A DNA stretch of 28,930 nucleotides from CBDCWA01 sp046048295 (GTDB lineage: Bacteria; Pseudomonadota; Alphaproteobacteria; Rhizobiales; Hyphomicrobiaceae): contig JBJOGJ010000020.1 in assembly GCA_046048295.1 (NCBI GenBank), forward strand, positions 1 to 28,930, written 5' to 3'. Positions 8,527-15,199 of this stretch are shown here, in pieces. Both the position numbers and the translations under genes were made by a program. The notes below the pieces were generated by a model. The model was not told the origin of the DNA. It saw only the letters and a list, made by a program, of their open reading frames with translations, and did not search any database. The first letter of the stretch is position 1. Every line of letters starts with the position of its first letter.

Positions 8527-8549
8527 GACCCCACCGCCATGGTGTGGTC
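8527..8549 (+). repeat. Imperfect hairpin between the membrane-protein gene and mlaC
   Basis: GACCCCACC (8527-8535) pairs with GGTGTGGTC (8541-8549) in eight of nine positions around GCCAT. There is no T run after it, so it is not a classic terminator. It could shape the mlaC leader or separate the two genes' transcripts. Confidence 0.35.
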
Positions 8550-8621
8550 GTATTGAGGGTGGAGGGAACGAGCAAACAGCAAGCGGCCCGCAACCCGATC
8601 ATCAATCTGCAGGACTCCACG

Positions 8622-9218
8622 ATGCTTTCGCTTCGGCCCTTTTCCACCGCCAGTCTCCTCGCGTCCACGCTTCTGGCCCTCGCACTGTTGATCACGCCGA
8701 CCGGCCATAGCGAAGCCGCCCCTGCCGACCCGGCAGTGACGTTCATGCAGCGGGTAGCGAAAGACCTGATCTCGGCCGCCAAGTCCGGTTCCGAGGATCA
8801 GTTCAAGCAAGCGATCTTCAAGCATGGCCACTACCGCGACATCGCGCATTTTGCACTCGGCGATTATAAGCCACGGCTGACCAGCGGGGATCGCAAGCTC
8901 TACTACGACGGCATGGTCAAGTTCATTTCCCGATATGCCGCCAACGAGTCCAAGAAGTACCGGGTCGCAACCGCGCAGATCTTCGGGCCCTCGACGCGAA
9001 CCAACCAGGGCGTCTTCGTGGACTCCCGCGTTCAACTCGAAGATGGCTCCACCTACGACGTTCGCTGGCTCCTGGTCCCGCGCGGTCGCTCCTTCATGGT
9101 GCGCGACGCACAGGTCCTGACCTTCTGGATGACGCCGTTTCTTCGTGACCTGTTCGTGAAATACATATCCGAGAACGGCGGGCAAATCCGCGCCCTGGTC
9201 TTCGCCCTCAATCAGTGA
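8622..9218 (+). CDS. MlaC/Ttg2D-family periplasmic phospholipid-binding protein
   Basis: A 198-residue exported protein. The signal peptide is clear (SLLASTLLALALLI core, cleavage after about residue 30 near SEA or EAA). The mature part follows the MlaC fold: an N-terminal helical segment (FMQRVAKDLISAA), then HYRDIAHFALGDYKPRLTS, a YDGMVKFISRYAANES helix, and strands ending DVRWLLVPRGRSFMVRDAQV. MlaC proteins carry phospholipids between outer-membrane MlaA and the inner-membrane MlaFEDB transporter. No mlaD, mlaE or mlaF gene is present in the window, so it is an orphan here. The ATG at 8622 has AGGA seven nt upstream and directly precedes the signal sequence. In-frame codons further upstream give a non-signal extension and are rejected. 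A terminator-like hairpin lies about 90 nt downstream. Confidence 0.85.
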   Translation: MLSLRPFSTASLLASTLLALALLITPTGHSEAAPADPAVTFMQRVAKDLISAAKSGSEDQFKQAIFKHGHYRDIAHFALGDYKPRLTSGDRKLYYDGMVKFISRYAANESKKYRVATAQIFGPSTRTNQGVFVDSRVQLEDGSTYDVRWLLVPRGRSFMVRDAQVLTFWMTPFLRDLFVKYISENGGQIRALVFALNQ

Positions 9219-9305
9219 GCCGTTGCGGCGACGATCCGACTGCCTTGGCAGGAAGCCCAAGAGGCCGCGCATGCCGTTGATCCCGCCAGCTGGCACAAAC
9301 GATGG

Positions 9306-9333
9306 CGCCACAGGCCGTTGGCCTTGGCGTTTT
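9306..9333 (+). terminator. Candidate intrinsic terminator after mlaC
   Basis: CGCCA (9306-9310) pairs with TGGCG (9325-9329). Inside it GGCC pairs with GGCC (9313-9316 and 9320-9323) across a GTT loop, with a small internal bulge. TTTT (9330-9333) follows at once. It lies about 90 nt past the mlaC stop. Confidence 0.5.
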
Positions 9334-9361
9334 GCTTCATTCCAAATCTGTTCCCCATAAT
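9332..9361 (+). promoter_or_regulatory. Candidate promoter in the gene-free region
   Basis: TTGCTT (9332-9337) and CATAAT (9356-9361) are separated by 18 nt. A start site six or seven nt downstream would fall at about 9367, exactly where the strongest inverted repeat begins. The match to consensus is moderate. Confidence 0.3.
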
Positions 9362-9366
9362 AGGGG

Positions 9367-9421
9367 GCGGGACGGCACGGGCCGTCGAACAGTAATTAAG
9401 ATGGGACCGGAGCCGTCCCGC
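9367..9421. repeat. Mutually exclusive inverted repeats
   Basis: GCGGGACGGC (9367-9376) is perfectly complementary to GCCGTCCCGC (9412-9421). The left arm can instead form a short hairpin with GCCGTC (9381-9386), and the right arm can pair with GGGAC (9403-9407). Two alternative folds are therefore possible, as in attenuators or structured small RNAs. This is seen in sequence only. Confidence 0.5.
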
Positions 9422-9769
9422 GCCTGGGGCACATGCCGCCCGCAGCCAGTCCATCTCACCGGCGGGCTGCCTGCATTCATGGCCAGTGCGGCCGCGAGTG
9501 CCGGCACGGGCGACTGCTCCAGCTGATGGGAGCGCATGCTTTCCAGGCCCCGCCTCCACCCGAACGCCCAGCTCGCGACAGTGCCCCAGATGAGGCGGAT
9601 GCGGGGGAGTATGGGGCATGCGGAAGGAACGGGGATAACTGCAGGCGATAGGGTTAACAGTGCGCCAGTATGCAGCAATCGCCAATGGCCGATACGGATG
9701 GCCTGCACGTCGCTCGGGAGAACGATTCAACAGCAGACACCAAACGCGCCGCCACCTATAGTCGGCACC

Positions 9770-10543
9770 ATGATTCCAACCCCGGTCCTTCCCGACCTAG
9801 ATCCAGCCAACCTGTTCCTGATCGCCGTCGCGCTGCTGGCCGGCCTGTCGCGCGGCTTCTCGGGCTTCGGCGGCGCGCTGGTCCTGGTGCCCCCATTGGC
9901 CGCCATTCATGGCCCTATCGTCGCCGCACCCGCGTTCCTTATCTCGGACGCCATCATGTCGCTGCCGATGGTCCATAATGCCGTCCGCAAGTGCGTCTGG
10001 CCGGACCTGAAATGGATAGTGGCCGGCGCGATCGTCGGACTGCCGCTGGGCGTCCAGCTCCTGACCACGACGGACCCGACCCTCATACGATGGGTGGTGT
10101 CAGCCTTCATCCTGCTTTCGCTGGCGTTGCTGGCGTCCGGCTGGCGCTATACCGGGCCACCCCGTCCGGGAATCACATTCGCCGTGGGAACCGTTTCCGG
10201 GACGCTTTCCGGCATGGCGACGATCGGCGGACCGCCGGTCATCGTCTACATGCTGGGCGGCACCCGGCCCGTCGAGATCATCCGCGCCAACATCTTCACC
10301 TACTTTGCCGCAATGACGGTCGTGACGCTCACGCTGTTCGTATTCCGCGGCCTCTACACAGGCGAAGTGCTCGGCCTCTTCCTGATTATCGCGCCAAGCT
10401 ATGCCCTTGGCCTTACGATCGGCGCCCGCCTGTTTCCATTCGCCTCGCAGGCGACGTTCCGCCTGATCGCATACGTGCTCATCGCCCTGTCAGCGGTGAG
10501 TTCCATGCCGGTCCTCGATCCCATCCTCCGTCCCGGCGGCTGA
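9770..10543 (+). CDS. TauE/SafE-family (sulfite exporter-type) membrane permease
   Basis: A 257-residue polytopic membrane protein with about eight hydrophobic segments. The TauE/SafE hallmarks are SRGFSGFGGALVLVPPL in the first repeat and GTVSGTLSGMATIGGPPVIVYML in the second, the duplicated motif of this anion-exporter family. Proposed substrates in the family include sulfite, sulfoacetate and other organic sulfonates; nothing here fixes the substrate. The ATG at 9770 starts just before the first membrane segment. No clear ribosome-binding site precedes it, and the frame is open further upstream, but that extension is hydrophilic and unlike the family. The gene stands alone between a structured gene-free region and asd. 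Confidence 0.85.
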   Translation: MIPTPVLPDLDPANLFLIAVALLAGLSRGFSGFGGALVLVPPLAAIHGPIVAAPAFLISDAIMSLPMVHNAVRKCVWPDLKWIVAGAIVGLPLGVQLLTTTDPTLIRWVVSAFILLSLALLASGWRYTGPPRPGITFAVGTVSGTLSGMATIGGPPVIVYMLGGTRPVEIIRANIFTYFAAMTVVTLTLFVFRGLYTGEVLGLFLIIAPSYALGLTIGARLFPFASQATFRLIAYVLIALSAVSSMPVLDPILRPGG

Positions 10544-10685
10544 GCTGTCGCATTCATCGCCCGTTCAGCGCTGTTCTCCGAAAGTATCGTTCCCTTGAAT
10601 CGGCACGCCGGAGGGCGTAAGTGACGCCGAAGAGGATTGTTGTGACACTGCCACATTCCTAAACGTCCCCAAAAGGTAACAAGAA

Positions 10686-11714
10686 ATGGGCTACAAGGTT
10701 GCTGTCGTCGGCGCCACCGGTAATGTCGGGCGCGAAATGCTGAACGTCCTTTCGGAGCGCCGGTTTCCGGCCGATGAGGTCTACGCCGTCGCCTCCCGCC
10801 GCTCGCTCGGCTCGGAAGTCTCCTACGGCGAGAAGACGCTGAAATGCCACGACCTGGAGCAGTTCAACTTCAAGGACATCGACTTCTGCCTGATGTCCGC
10901 AGGCGGCGACGTCGCGAAGAAGTGGGCCCCCGAGATCGGCGCCCAGGGCTGCATCGTCATCGATAACTCATCCGCCTGGCGTTATGACCAGGACGTGCCG
11001 CTGATCGTCCCCGAAGTCAACGCCGCCGCCGTCGCCGGCTACAAGAAGAAGAACATCATCGCCAATCCGAACTGCTCGACAGCGCAGATGGTCGTCGCCC
11101 TGAAGCCGCTGCACGACGAGGCACGGATCAAGCGGGTGGTGGTTTCCACCTATCAGTCGGTATCCGGCGCCGGCAAGGATGCGATGGACGAACTTTGGCA
11201 GCAGACGAAGGGCAAGTACGTACCCGGCCAGGAAGTCGAGCCGAAGAAGTTCACCAAGGAGATTGCTTTCAACGTCATCCCGCACATCGACGTGTTCATG
11301 GAGGACGGCTACACGAAGGAAGAATGGAAGATGATGGTGGAGACGAAGAAGATCGTCGACCCGTCCATCAAGGTGACCGCTACCTGCGTTCGCGTCCCTG
11401 TCTTCGTCGGCCACGCCGAAGCGGTGAACATCGAGTTCGAGCGCCACATGTCGGTAGCCGAAGCCCGCAGCATCCTGCGCGAGGCGCCCGGCATCATGGT
11501 CGTCGACAAGCGGGAACCCGGCGGCTACGTGACGCCGATTGAGGCGGCAGGTGAATTCGCCACCTACGTCTCCCGCATTCGCGAGGACGCAACCGTCGAG
11601 AACGGCCTGGCGATGTGGATCGTATCCGACAACCTGCTGAAGGGGGCTGCGCTGAACACCGTTCAGATAGCCGAGACGATGATCAACCGTGGTCTGGTCA
11701 AGCCGAAAGCCTGA
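10686..11714 (+). CDS. asd: Aspartate-semialdehyde dehydrogenase
   Basis: This enzyme reduces beta-aspartyl phosphate to aspartate semialdehyde with NADPH, the branch point toward lysine/diaminopimelate, threonine and methionine. The 342-residue length is normal. The nucleotide-binding GATGNVGREML is at 9-19. The catalytic cysteine is Cys130 in NPNCSTAQM, and the acid-base histidine is His243 in VPVFVGHAEAVN. VSTYQSVSGAGKDAM (153-167) is also characteristic. The ATG at 10686 has an AAAGG about nine nt upstream. It is monocistronic and convergent with marR, the two sharing a strong hairpin at 11737-11765. DapF, a later enzyme of the same lysine branch, is encoded 5 kb away. Confidence 0.97.
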   Translation: MGYKVAVVGATGNVGREMLNVLSERRFPADEVYAVASRRSLGSEVSYGEKTLKCHDLEQFNFKDIDFCLMSAGGDVAKKWAPEIGAQGCIVIDNSSAWRYDQDVPLIVPEVNAAAVAGYKKKNIIANPNCSTAQMVVALKPLHDEARIKRVVVSTYQSVSGAGKDAMDELWQQTKGKYVPGQEVEPKKFTKEIAFNVIPHIDVFMEDGYTKEEWKMMVETKKIVDPSIKVTATCVRVPVFVGHAEAVNIEFERHMSVAEARSILREAPGIMVVDKREPGGYVTPIEAAGEFATYVSRIREDATVENGLAMWIVSDNLLKGAALNTVQIAETMINRGLVKPKA

Positions 11715-11736
11715 GTACCCGGCTGATTGCAAGAGC

Positions 11737-11765
11737 ACCGGCGCCACACGACCAGCGGCGCCGGT
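11737..11765. terminator. Shared hairpin terminator between asd and marR
   Basis: ACCGGCGCC (11737-11745) and GGCGCCGGT (11757-11765) form a perfect 9-bp stem with an 11-nt loop between convergent genes. GAGC (11733-11736) and GCTC (11770-11773) can extend it past a bulge. It lacks a clear T run on either side, so termination efficiency is uncertain. Confidence 0.6.
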
Positions 11766-11777
11766 AAATGCTCCATC

Positions 11778-12260
11778 CTACTTGCGGGCTCGAACCGGCT
11801 GCTGTGCACCCGGCATTTCCTGCAGCGCTTCGACGATGCGATTGAGTGATGCTACGAACTTGTCCCGCTCGCCGGCCGGCAGCGCAGCGAGCACCTTGTC
11901 GTCCACCTTCTTGACCATCGGTTCGGCCGCCTTGAGCACCCGCTTGCCTTCCTCTGTGAGGCGAACGGCATAGGCACGCGCATCCTCCTTGGTCCGGCGG
12001 CGCTGCAGCAGCCCCTTCTTGAGCATCCGCCGGATGATATCCGCGAGCGTCGAGCGGTCTATGCCGGTCTGCTCCACCAGATGCGTCTGGCTGACACCCT
12101 CGTTCTGTGCGACGGAATAGAGAACCGCGAACTGCCTCGGCGTGAGGTCCGGCCCGCTCATTTCCATCTGGAACACGTCTCCGGCGCACTGCCCCGCGCG
12201 GTGGAGTAAGTGAATCGGCGACCGCTCGAGCCGATCGGCGCCTTTTGCTTTTGCCATCAT
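11778..12260 (-). CDS. MarR-family transcriptional regulator
   Basis: A 160-residue winged-helix protein of normal MarR length. The DNA-binding core runs about 40-105: LTPRQFAVLYSVAQ, the helix-turn-helix VSQTHLVEQTGIDRSTLADIIRRMLKKG split around residues 57-82, then the wing RTKEDARAYAVRLTEEG. The C-terminal helix provides dimerisation. MarR proteins usually repress nearby genes and release DNA on binding phenolic or oxidised ligands; the ligand here is unknown and no obvious target is adjacent. GAGGAA lies 5 nt before ATG 12260 and 8 nt before a second ATG at 12257, so either may be used. A longer in-frame extension lacks family similarity. An AT-rich palindrome at 12360-12379 could be its own operator. 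Confidence 0.88.
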   Translation of the reverse strand: MMAKAKGADRLERSPIHLLHRAGQCAGDVFQMEMSGPDLTPRQFAVLYSVAQNEGVSQTHLVEQTGIDRSTLADIIRRMLKKGLLQRRRTKEDARAYAVRLTEEGKRVLKAAEPMVKKVDDKVLAALPAGERDKFVASLNRIVEALQEMPGAQQPVRARK

Positions 12261-12359
12261 TATTTCCTCGTCAGCCCTTGATGCCCTGACGGGCACTCCT
12301 CCTACCCAGTCGATCCAGCGGAAACGTGTCACCGCCACCCGCCCAAACCGTTCACACGA

Positions 12360-12379
12360 TTTGAGAATATTACTTCAAA
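12360..12379. promoter_or_regulatory. Candidate MarR operator
   Basis: TTTGA (12360-12364) and TCAAA (12375-12379) flank an AT-rich centre, about 100 bp upstream of marR. The surrounding 12350-12440 is strikingly AT-rich against a GC-rich background, as expected for a promoter region. The remainder of 12261-12459 shows no gene. Confidence 0.35.
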
Positions 12380-12459
12380 CATCGATCAAACAAACACTTA
12401 TTCCCATATATTGCAGCGTTGATGAACAATGTTTTAAGCCATGGAGCTAAACGGTCCAC

Positions 12460-12487
12460 AAAAATCACAGCGTACAAATACGCTGTG
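12460..12487 (-). terminator. Intrinsic terminator of the dapF-mtaB-ftsY-yciB run
   Basis: On the minus strand CACAGCGTA and TACGCTGTG form a perfect 9-bp stem around a TTTG loop, followed by ATTTTT. It lies about 70 nt beyond the last yciB stop. This is the clearest Rho-independent terminator in the window. Confidence 0.9.
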
Positions 12488-12555
12488 CACATCGTGAATC
12501 CTCCACGGCCGGCAAGAGTTCGATTTTGGGGTGCGCGGAAATTGAAGCGCGCGCG

Positions 12556-13173
12556 TCAGGCGCTCGGCCCGCCCTGTCCGGTGCCGGTCGAAGTCTCGGC
12601 ATCGCGCAGCTCGTAGCGCTTCAGGAGGCCGACCTGCGAGAGCATGAACACGAAGGTGAGCGGCATCAGCCCGAACACCTTGAAGCTGACCCAGAAGTCG
12701 GTCGAAAAGTTCCGCCAGACGATCTCGTTGAGGCAAGCCAGGAACAGGAAGAACAACGCCCAACGGAAAGTCAGAATCCGCCAACCCTCGTCGACCAGCC
12801 GGAACGCCTCCCCGAACACGTGCTTGAGAAGCGGATAGCCGAACCACAGGCCTGCAAAAAGAATAAACGAAAACAGTGAGTTGATAATCGTTGGTTTGAG
12901 TTTGATGAACAAGTCGTTGTTGAGCCAGAGCGTCAGCGCACCGAATACCAGCACGAAGCCGCCGGAGATGAGCGGCATCGCAGCAATCCGGCCGAACAGC
13001 ATCTTGGATACGGTCAGCGCAATAACGGTGGCCACCATGAAGACACCGGTGCCCCAGAAGATGCCGCCATACGAATTCGCCAGAAAGAAAGCGACGAGTG
13101 GGCCGATCTCGACGACGAGCTTCAGCAGCTGGCGCATGTCGAGTTCGGGTTCAGGCGTCGGATTGGTGGTCAT
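12556..13173 (-). CDS. yciB: YciB/IspZ-family inner-membrane septation protein, canonical copy
   Basis: A 205-residue protein with about five transmembrane helices after a 12-residue polar N-terminus. It keeps the family signatures: EIGPLVAFFLAN in the first helix, FGALTLWLNNDLFIKLKPT, LFAGLWFGYPLL, and near the C-terminus NFSTDFWVSFKVFGLMPLT. YciB (septation protein A, IspZ) is an inner-membrane protein linked to cell-envelope synthesis and division; its biochemical activity is not settled. It is the last gene of the cluster, 116 nt after a second YciB-family gene and 68 nt before a strong terminator. The ribosome-binding site is weak. This copy is closer to the canonical family than its neighbour. 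Confidence 0.9.
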   Translation of the reverse strand: MTTNPTPEPELDMRQLLKLVVEIGPLVAFFLANSYGGIFWGTGVFMVATVIALTVSKMLFGRIAAMPLISGGFVLVFGALTLWLNNDLFIKLKPTIINSLFSFILFAGLWFGYPLLKHVFGEAFRLVDEGWRILTFRWALFFLFLACLNEIVWRNFSTDFWVSFKVFGLMPLTFVFMLSQVGLLKRYELRDAETSTGTGQGGPSA

Positions 13174-13289
13174 GGCGTCAGGTTACCACATGGGCTGGCG
13201 CCCGGGCTGGCCGGACTGGAATGAATACGGGTTGCGGGCCGGAGCAGGCGGGCGGAACTTATAGGCAAGCGGCTGCGCCAGTAAACCCG

Positions 13290-13940
13290 CTATTCGCCCG
13301 CCGCCATCTTCGCATCGCTCGGCTGAACCACTTTGTGTCTCTGCATCAGCACCGTCAGGTACCACGCATATAGACCGCTTAGCGGCATGATGAACGCAAT
13401 CTTGAACAGGATCCAGATATTGACGCCACTCAGCTCGAGATCGAATGCCGGCAGTGCATACATCTGCTCCGGCACGAAGTATTGCCGGACGATCTCGTTC
13501 AGTATCGCCGTAAAGACGAAGAACCAGGCAAAGCTCCAGGTAAATTTGTCCCACCCTTCCTTCGTGTAGTGAAAGGTGGTCTCGAAGATATACTGGAAGA
13601 AATTCTTGCCGAGCCAGAGCCCTCCGAAGAGGAACAAGGCGAACAACGCGTTGAAGATTGTGACCTTGATCTGGATCCACATCGGATCGCCGGTCACCAG
13701 CGTCAGGATACCGAACAGGATCGTCACGCCGCTTGCGATGATCGGGAAGATTGGCAATCGCCCCAGAACCACCCGCATGACGACCATCGACACGCCGGTC
13801 GACAGGATCAGCGCCCACGTGCCGGCGATGATGCCATTTGTTGCATTAATGATGAACATCAGCACGAGCGGACCGAACTCGCTCAGGATGTTCACCGTCT
13901 GCGCAGCATTGAACGGATAGACGCGCTTAATCCAGCTCAT
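13290..13940 (-). CDS. Second, divergent YciB-family membrane protein
   Basis: About 216 residues from the ATG at 13940. It has the same overall pattern as the next gene: SEFGPLVLMFIIN, FGILTLVTGDPMWIQIKVT, LFLFGGLWLGKNFF, GWDKFTWSFAWFFVFTAI, LNEIV, WILFKIAFIMPLS. It differs in having a longer loop near residue 155 (YALPAFDLELSG) and a long hydrophilic C-terminus. It is therefore a tandem paralogue of YciB, not a fragment. The start is uncertain: ATG 13940 has GGGA four nt upstream and matches the family N-terminus. ATG 13988 and GTG 14006 are in frame but sit in or beside a GC-only hairpin and lack ribosome-binding sites. It lies about 100 nt after ftsY in the same direction. The function is inferred only from family and position. 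Confidence 0.85.
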   Translation of the reverse strand: MSWIKRVYPFNAAQTVNILSEFGPLVLMFIINATNGIIAGTWALILSTGVSMVVMRVVLGRLPIFPIIASGVTILFGILTLVTGDPMWIQIKVTIFNALFALFLFGGLWLGKNFFQYIFETTFHYTKEGWDKFTWSFAWFFVFTAILNEIVRQYFVPEQMYALPAFDLELSGVNIWILFKIAFIMPLSGLYAWYLTVLMQRHKVVQPSDAKMAAGE

Positions 13941-13989
13941 GTCGTCCCAGCCCTGTCCCCGATAACCCTGTGGAGTGTATCTACCCATC

Positions 13990-14003
13990 CGCGCGGGCGC
14001 GCG
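13990..14003. repeat. GC-only inverted repeat in the ftsY-yciB gap
   Basis: CGCGCG (13990-13995) and CGCGCG (13998-14003) flank GG, forming a tight hairpin between ftsY and the divergent yciB copy. It would interfere with any start at 13988 or 14006 and favours the start at 13940. Confidence 0.35.
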
Positions 14004-14038
14004 CACTCCAAGGTGGGCATATGTATATGATTTTTGGC

Positions 14039-15199
14039 TTAATTAAGCGCAAGGGCCCGCGCAAATTCGTCCGCGACAAAGGGTTGCAGATCGTCCGCAC
14101 TCTCTCCCACACCGACAGCATGTATAGGCAATCCGAATTTCGCCGCAATGGCAACCAGGATGCCGCCCCGCGCCGTTCCATCGAGCTTGGTCATGACAAG
14201 CCCTGTAACTCCAGCCTTTTCCTGGAACACCTCGACCTGGCTCAGCGCATTCTGCCCAGTCGTCGCATCGAGGACGAGAAGGACATCGTGCGGAGCCACC
14301 GGATCGATCTTCTTGATTACGCGAATCACCTTTTCGAGTTCGGCCATAAGTGCCTGCTTGTTCTGCAGGCGTCCCGCGGTGTCGATCATCAGCACGTCCG
14401 CGCCTTTGTCTCTGGCCATCGTGAGCGCATCGTAGGCTAGTCCGGCGGCATCCGCCCCGACGTCACGCGCGACGACAGGCACCCCCATCCGGTCGCCCCA
14501 GACCTTGAGCTGATCTATGGCAGCCGCCCGGAAGGTATCGCCCGCCGCAAGCACGACTGACTTGCCCTCTGACACAAAACGATTCGCCAGCTTGCCAATC
14601 GTCGTGGTCTTGCCGGTGCCGTTGACGCCAACCATGAGGATGACGTGCGGCTTGCGGCCCGGATCGATGACCAGCGGTTTGGCAACCGGCGCCAGCACCT
14701 GCGCCACTTCCCTGGCAAGGACCTCTCGCACCTCTTCCGGGGAAATGTCCTTGTTGTAGCGGCCCTTGGAGACCTCTTCGACGATCCGCATCGAGGTCTC
14801 GACCCCGAGATCGGCTTGAATGAGGAGATCCTCGAGATCCTGCAGGGCGTCAGCGTCGAGCTTGCGCCGGGTGAATACCGATGTGATGCCCTCGCTGATC
14901 CGGGAGGACGTCTTCGCAAGCCCTGAACGCAGACGCTGGAACCAGCCCGTCTTCGCTGGCGCCACCTCTGCCGGAGCTTCAACCTGCGCACCTGCGGTCG
15001 AAACATCGCCCTCCCGCACCGGTTCGTTTGCAGGCAGCCCATCACGCGCATCGCCCGCCGGCGCATCCTCCGCTTCGCGCGCATGCGGCTCCGCCTCGAC
15101 GGGCTTTGCGGGGTCCTGCGCAACTTCCGTCGCCTCGCTCTTTGCGCCGCGACCGAACCAGCGGCTCATCAGCGAGCGTTTTTCAACCGGTTCGTTCAA
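14039..15199 (-). CDS. ftsY: Signal recognition particle receptor FtsY
   Basis: An SRP-family GTPase that docks ribosome-nascent chain-SRP complexes at the membrane for co-translational insertion. It is 386 residues long. An acidic, Ala/Pro/Glu-rich A domain (about 18-83) precedes the NG domain. G motifs are GVNGTGKT (191-198), DTFRAAA (221-227), DTAGR (273-277), TKLDG, and the closing GVGESADDLQPF. Translation starts at TTG 15199, supported by GGAGG seven nt upstream, and the TTGA overlaps the mtaB stop by 4 nt, so it is translationally coupled. It sits between mtaB and the yciB pair in a dapF-mtaB-ftsY-yciB order typical of alphaproteobacteria. Confidence 0.97.
   Translation of the reverse strand: MNEPVEKRSLMSRWFGRGAKSEATEVAQDPAKPVEAEPHAREAEDAPAGDARDGLPANEPVREGDVSTAGAQVEAPAEVAPAKTGWFQRLRSGLAKTSSRISEGITSVFTRRKLDADALQDLEDLLIQADLGVETSMRIVEEVSKGRYNKDISPEEVREVLAREVAQVLAPVAKPLVIDPGRKPHVILMVGVNGTGKTTTIGKLANRFVSEGKSVVLAAGDTFRAAAIDQLKVWGDRMGVPVVARDVGADAAGLAYDALTMARDKGADVLMIDTAGRLQNKQALMAELEKVIRVIKKIDPVAPHDVLLVLDATTGQNALSQVEVFQEKAGVTGLVMTKLDGTARGGILVAIAAKFGLPIHAVGVGESADDLQPFVADEFARALALN

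Larger units (their letters stand above)
9219..9769. other. 551-bp gene-free region rich in inverted repeats
   Basis: No convincing protein gene is present; the long open frames here have an arginine/proline-rich, shadow-like composition. I see a terminator-like hairpin with T run (9306-9333), a candidate promoter (9332-9361) and a nest of competing inverted repeats directly after it (9367-9421). Further arms are GCCCGC/GCGGGC (9438-9443 with 9462-9467) and GCTCC/GGAGC (9516-9520 with 9529-9533). No tRNA, 4.5S RNA, tmRNA or RNase P signature was recognised. It may hold a small RNA or a long structured leader for the permease gene at 9770. Confidence 0.5.

Noticed and set aside
8484..8710. Small plus-strand frame with GGAGAA before an ATG
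   Set aside because: It overlaps the mlaC signal-peptide region in another frame, and its proline-, histidine- and arginine-rich translation does not look like a folded protein.
9212..9730. 172-codon minus-strand open frame in the gene-free region
   Set aside because: Composition (Arg, Pro, Ala, Cys) and lack of a ribosome-binding site or motifs make coding unlikely.
9219..9769. tRNA, 4.5S RNA, tmRNA or RNase P RNA gene
   Set aside because: No T-loop sequence, SRP-domain sequence or RNase P core sequence was found by eye on either strand.
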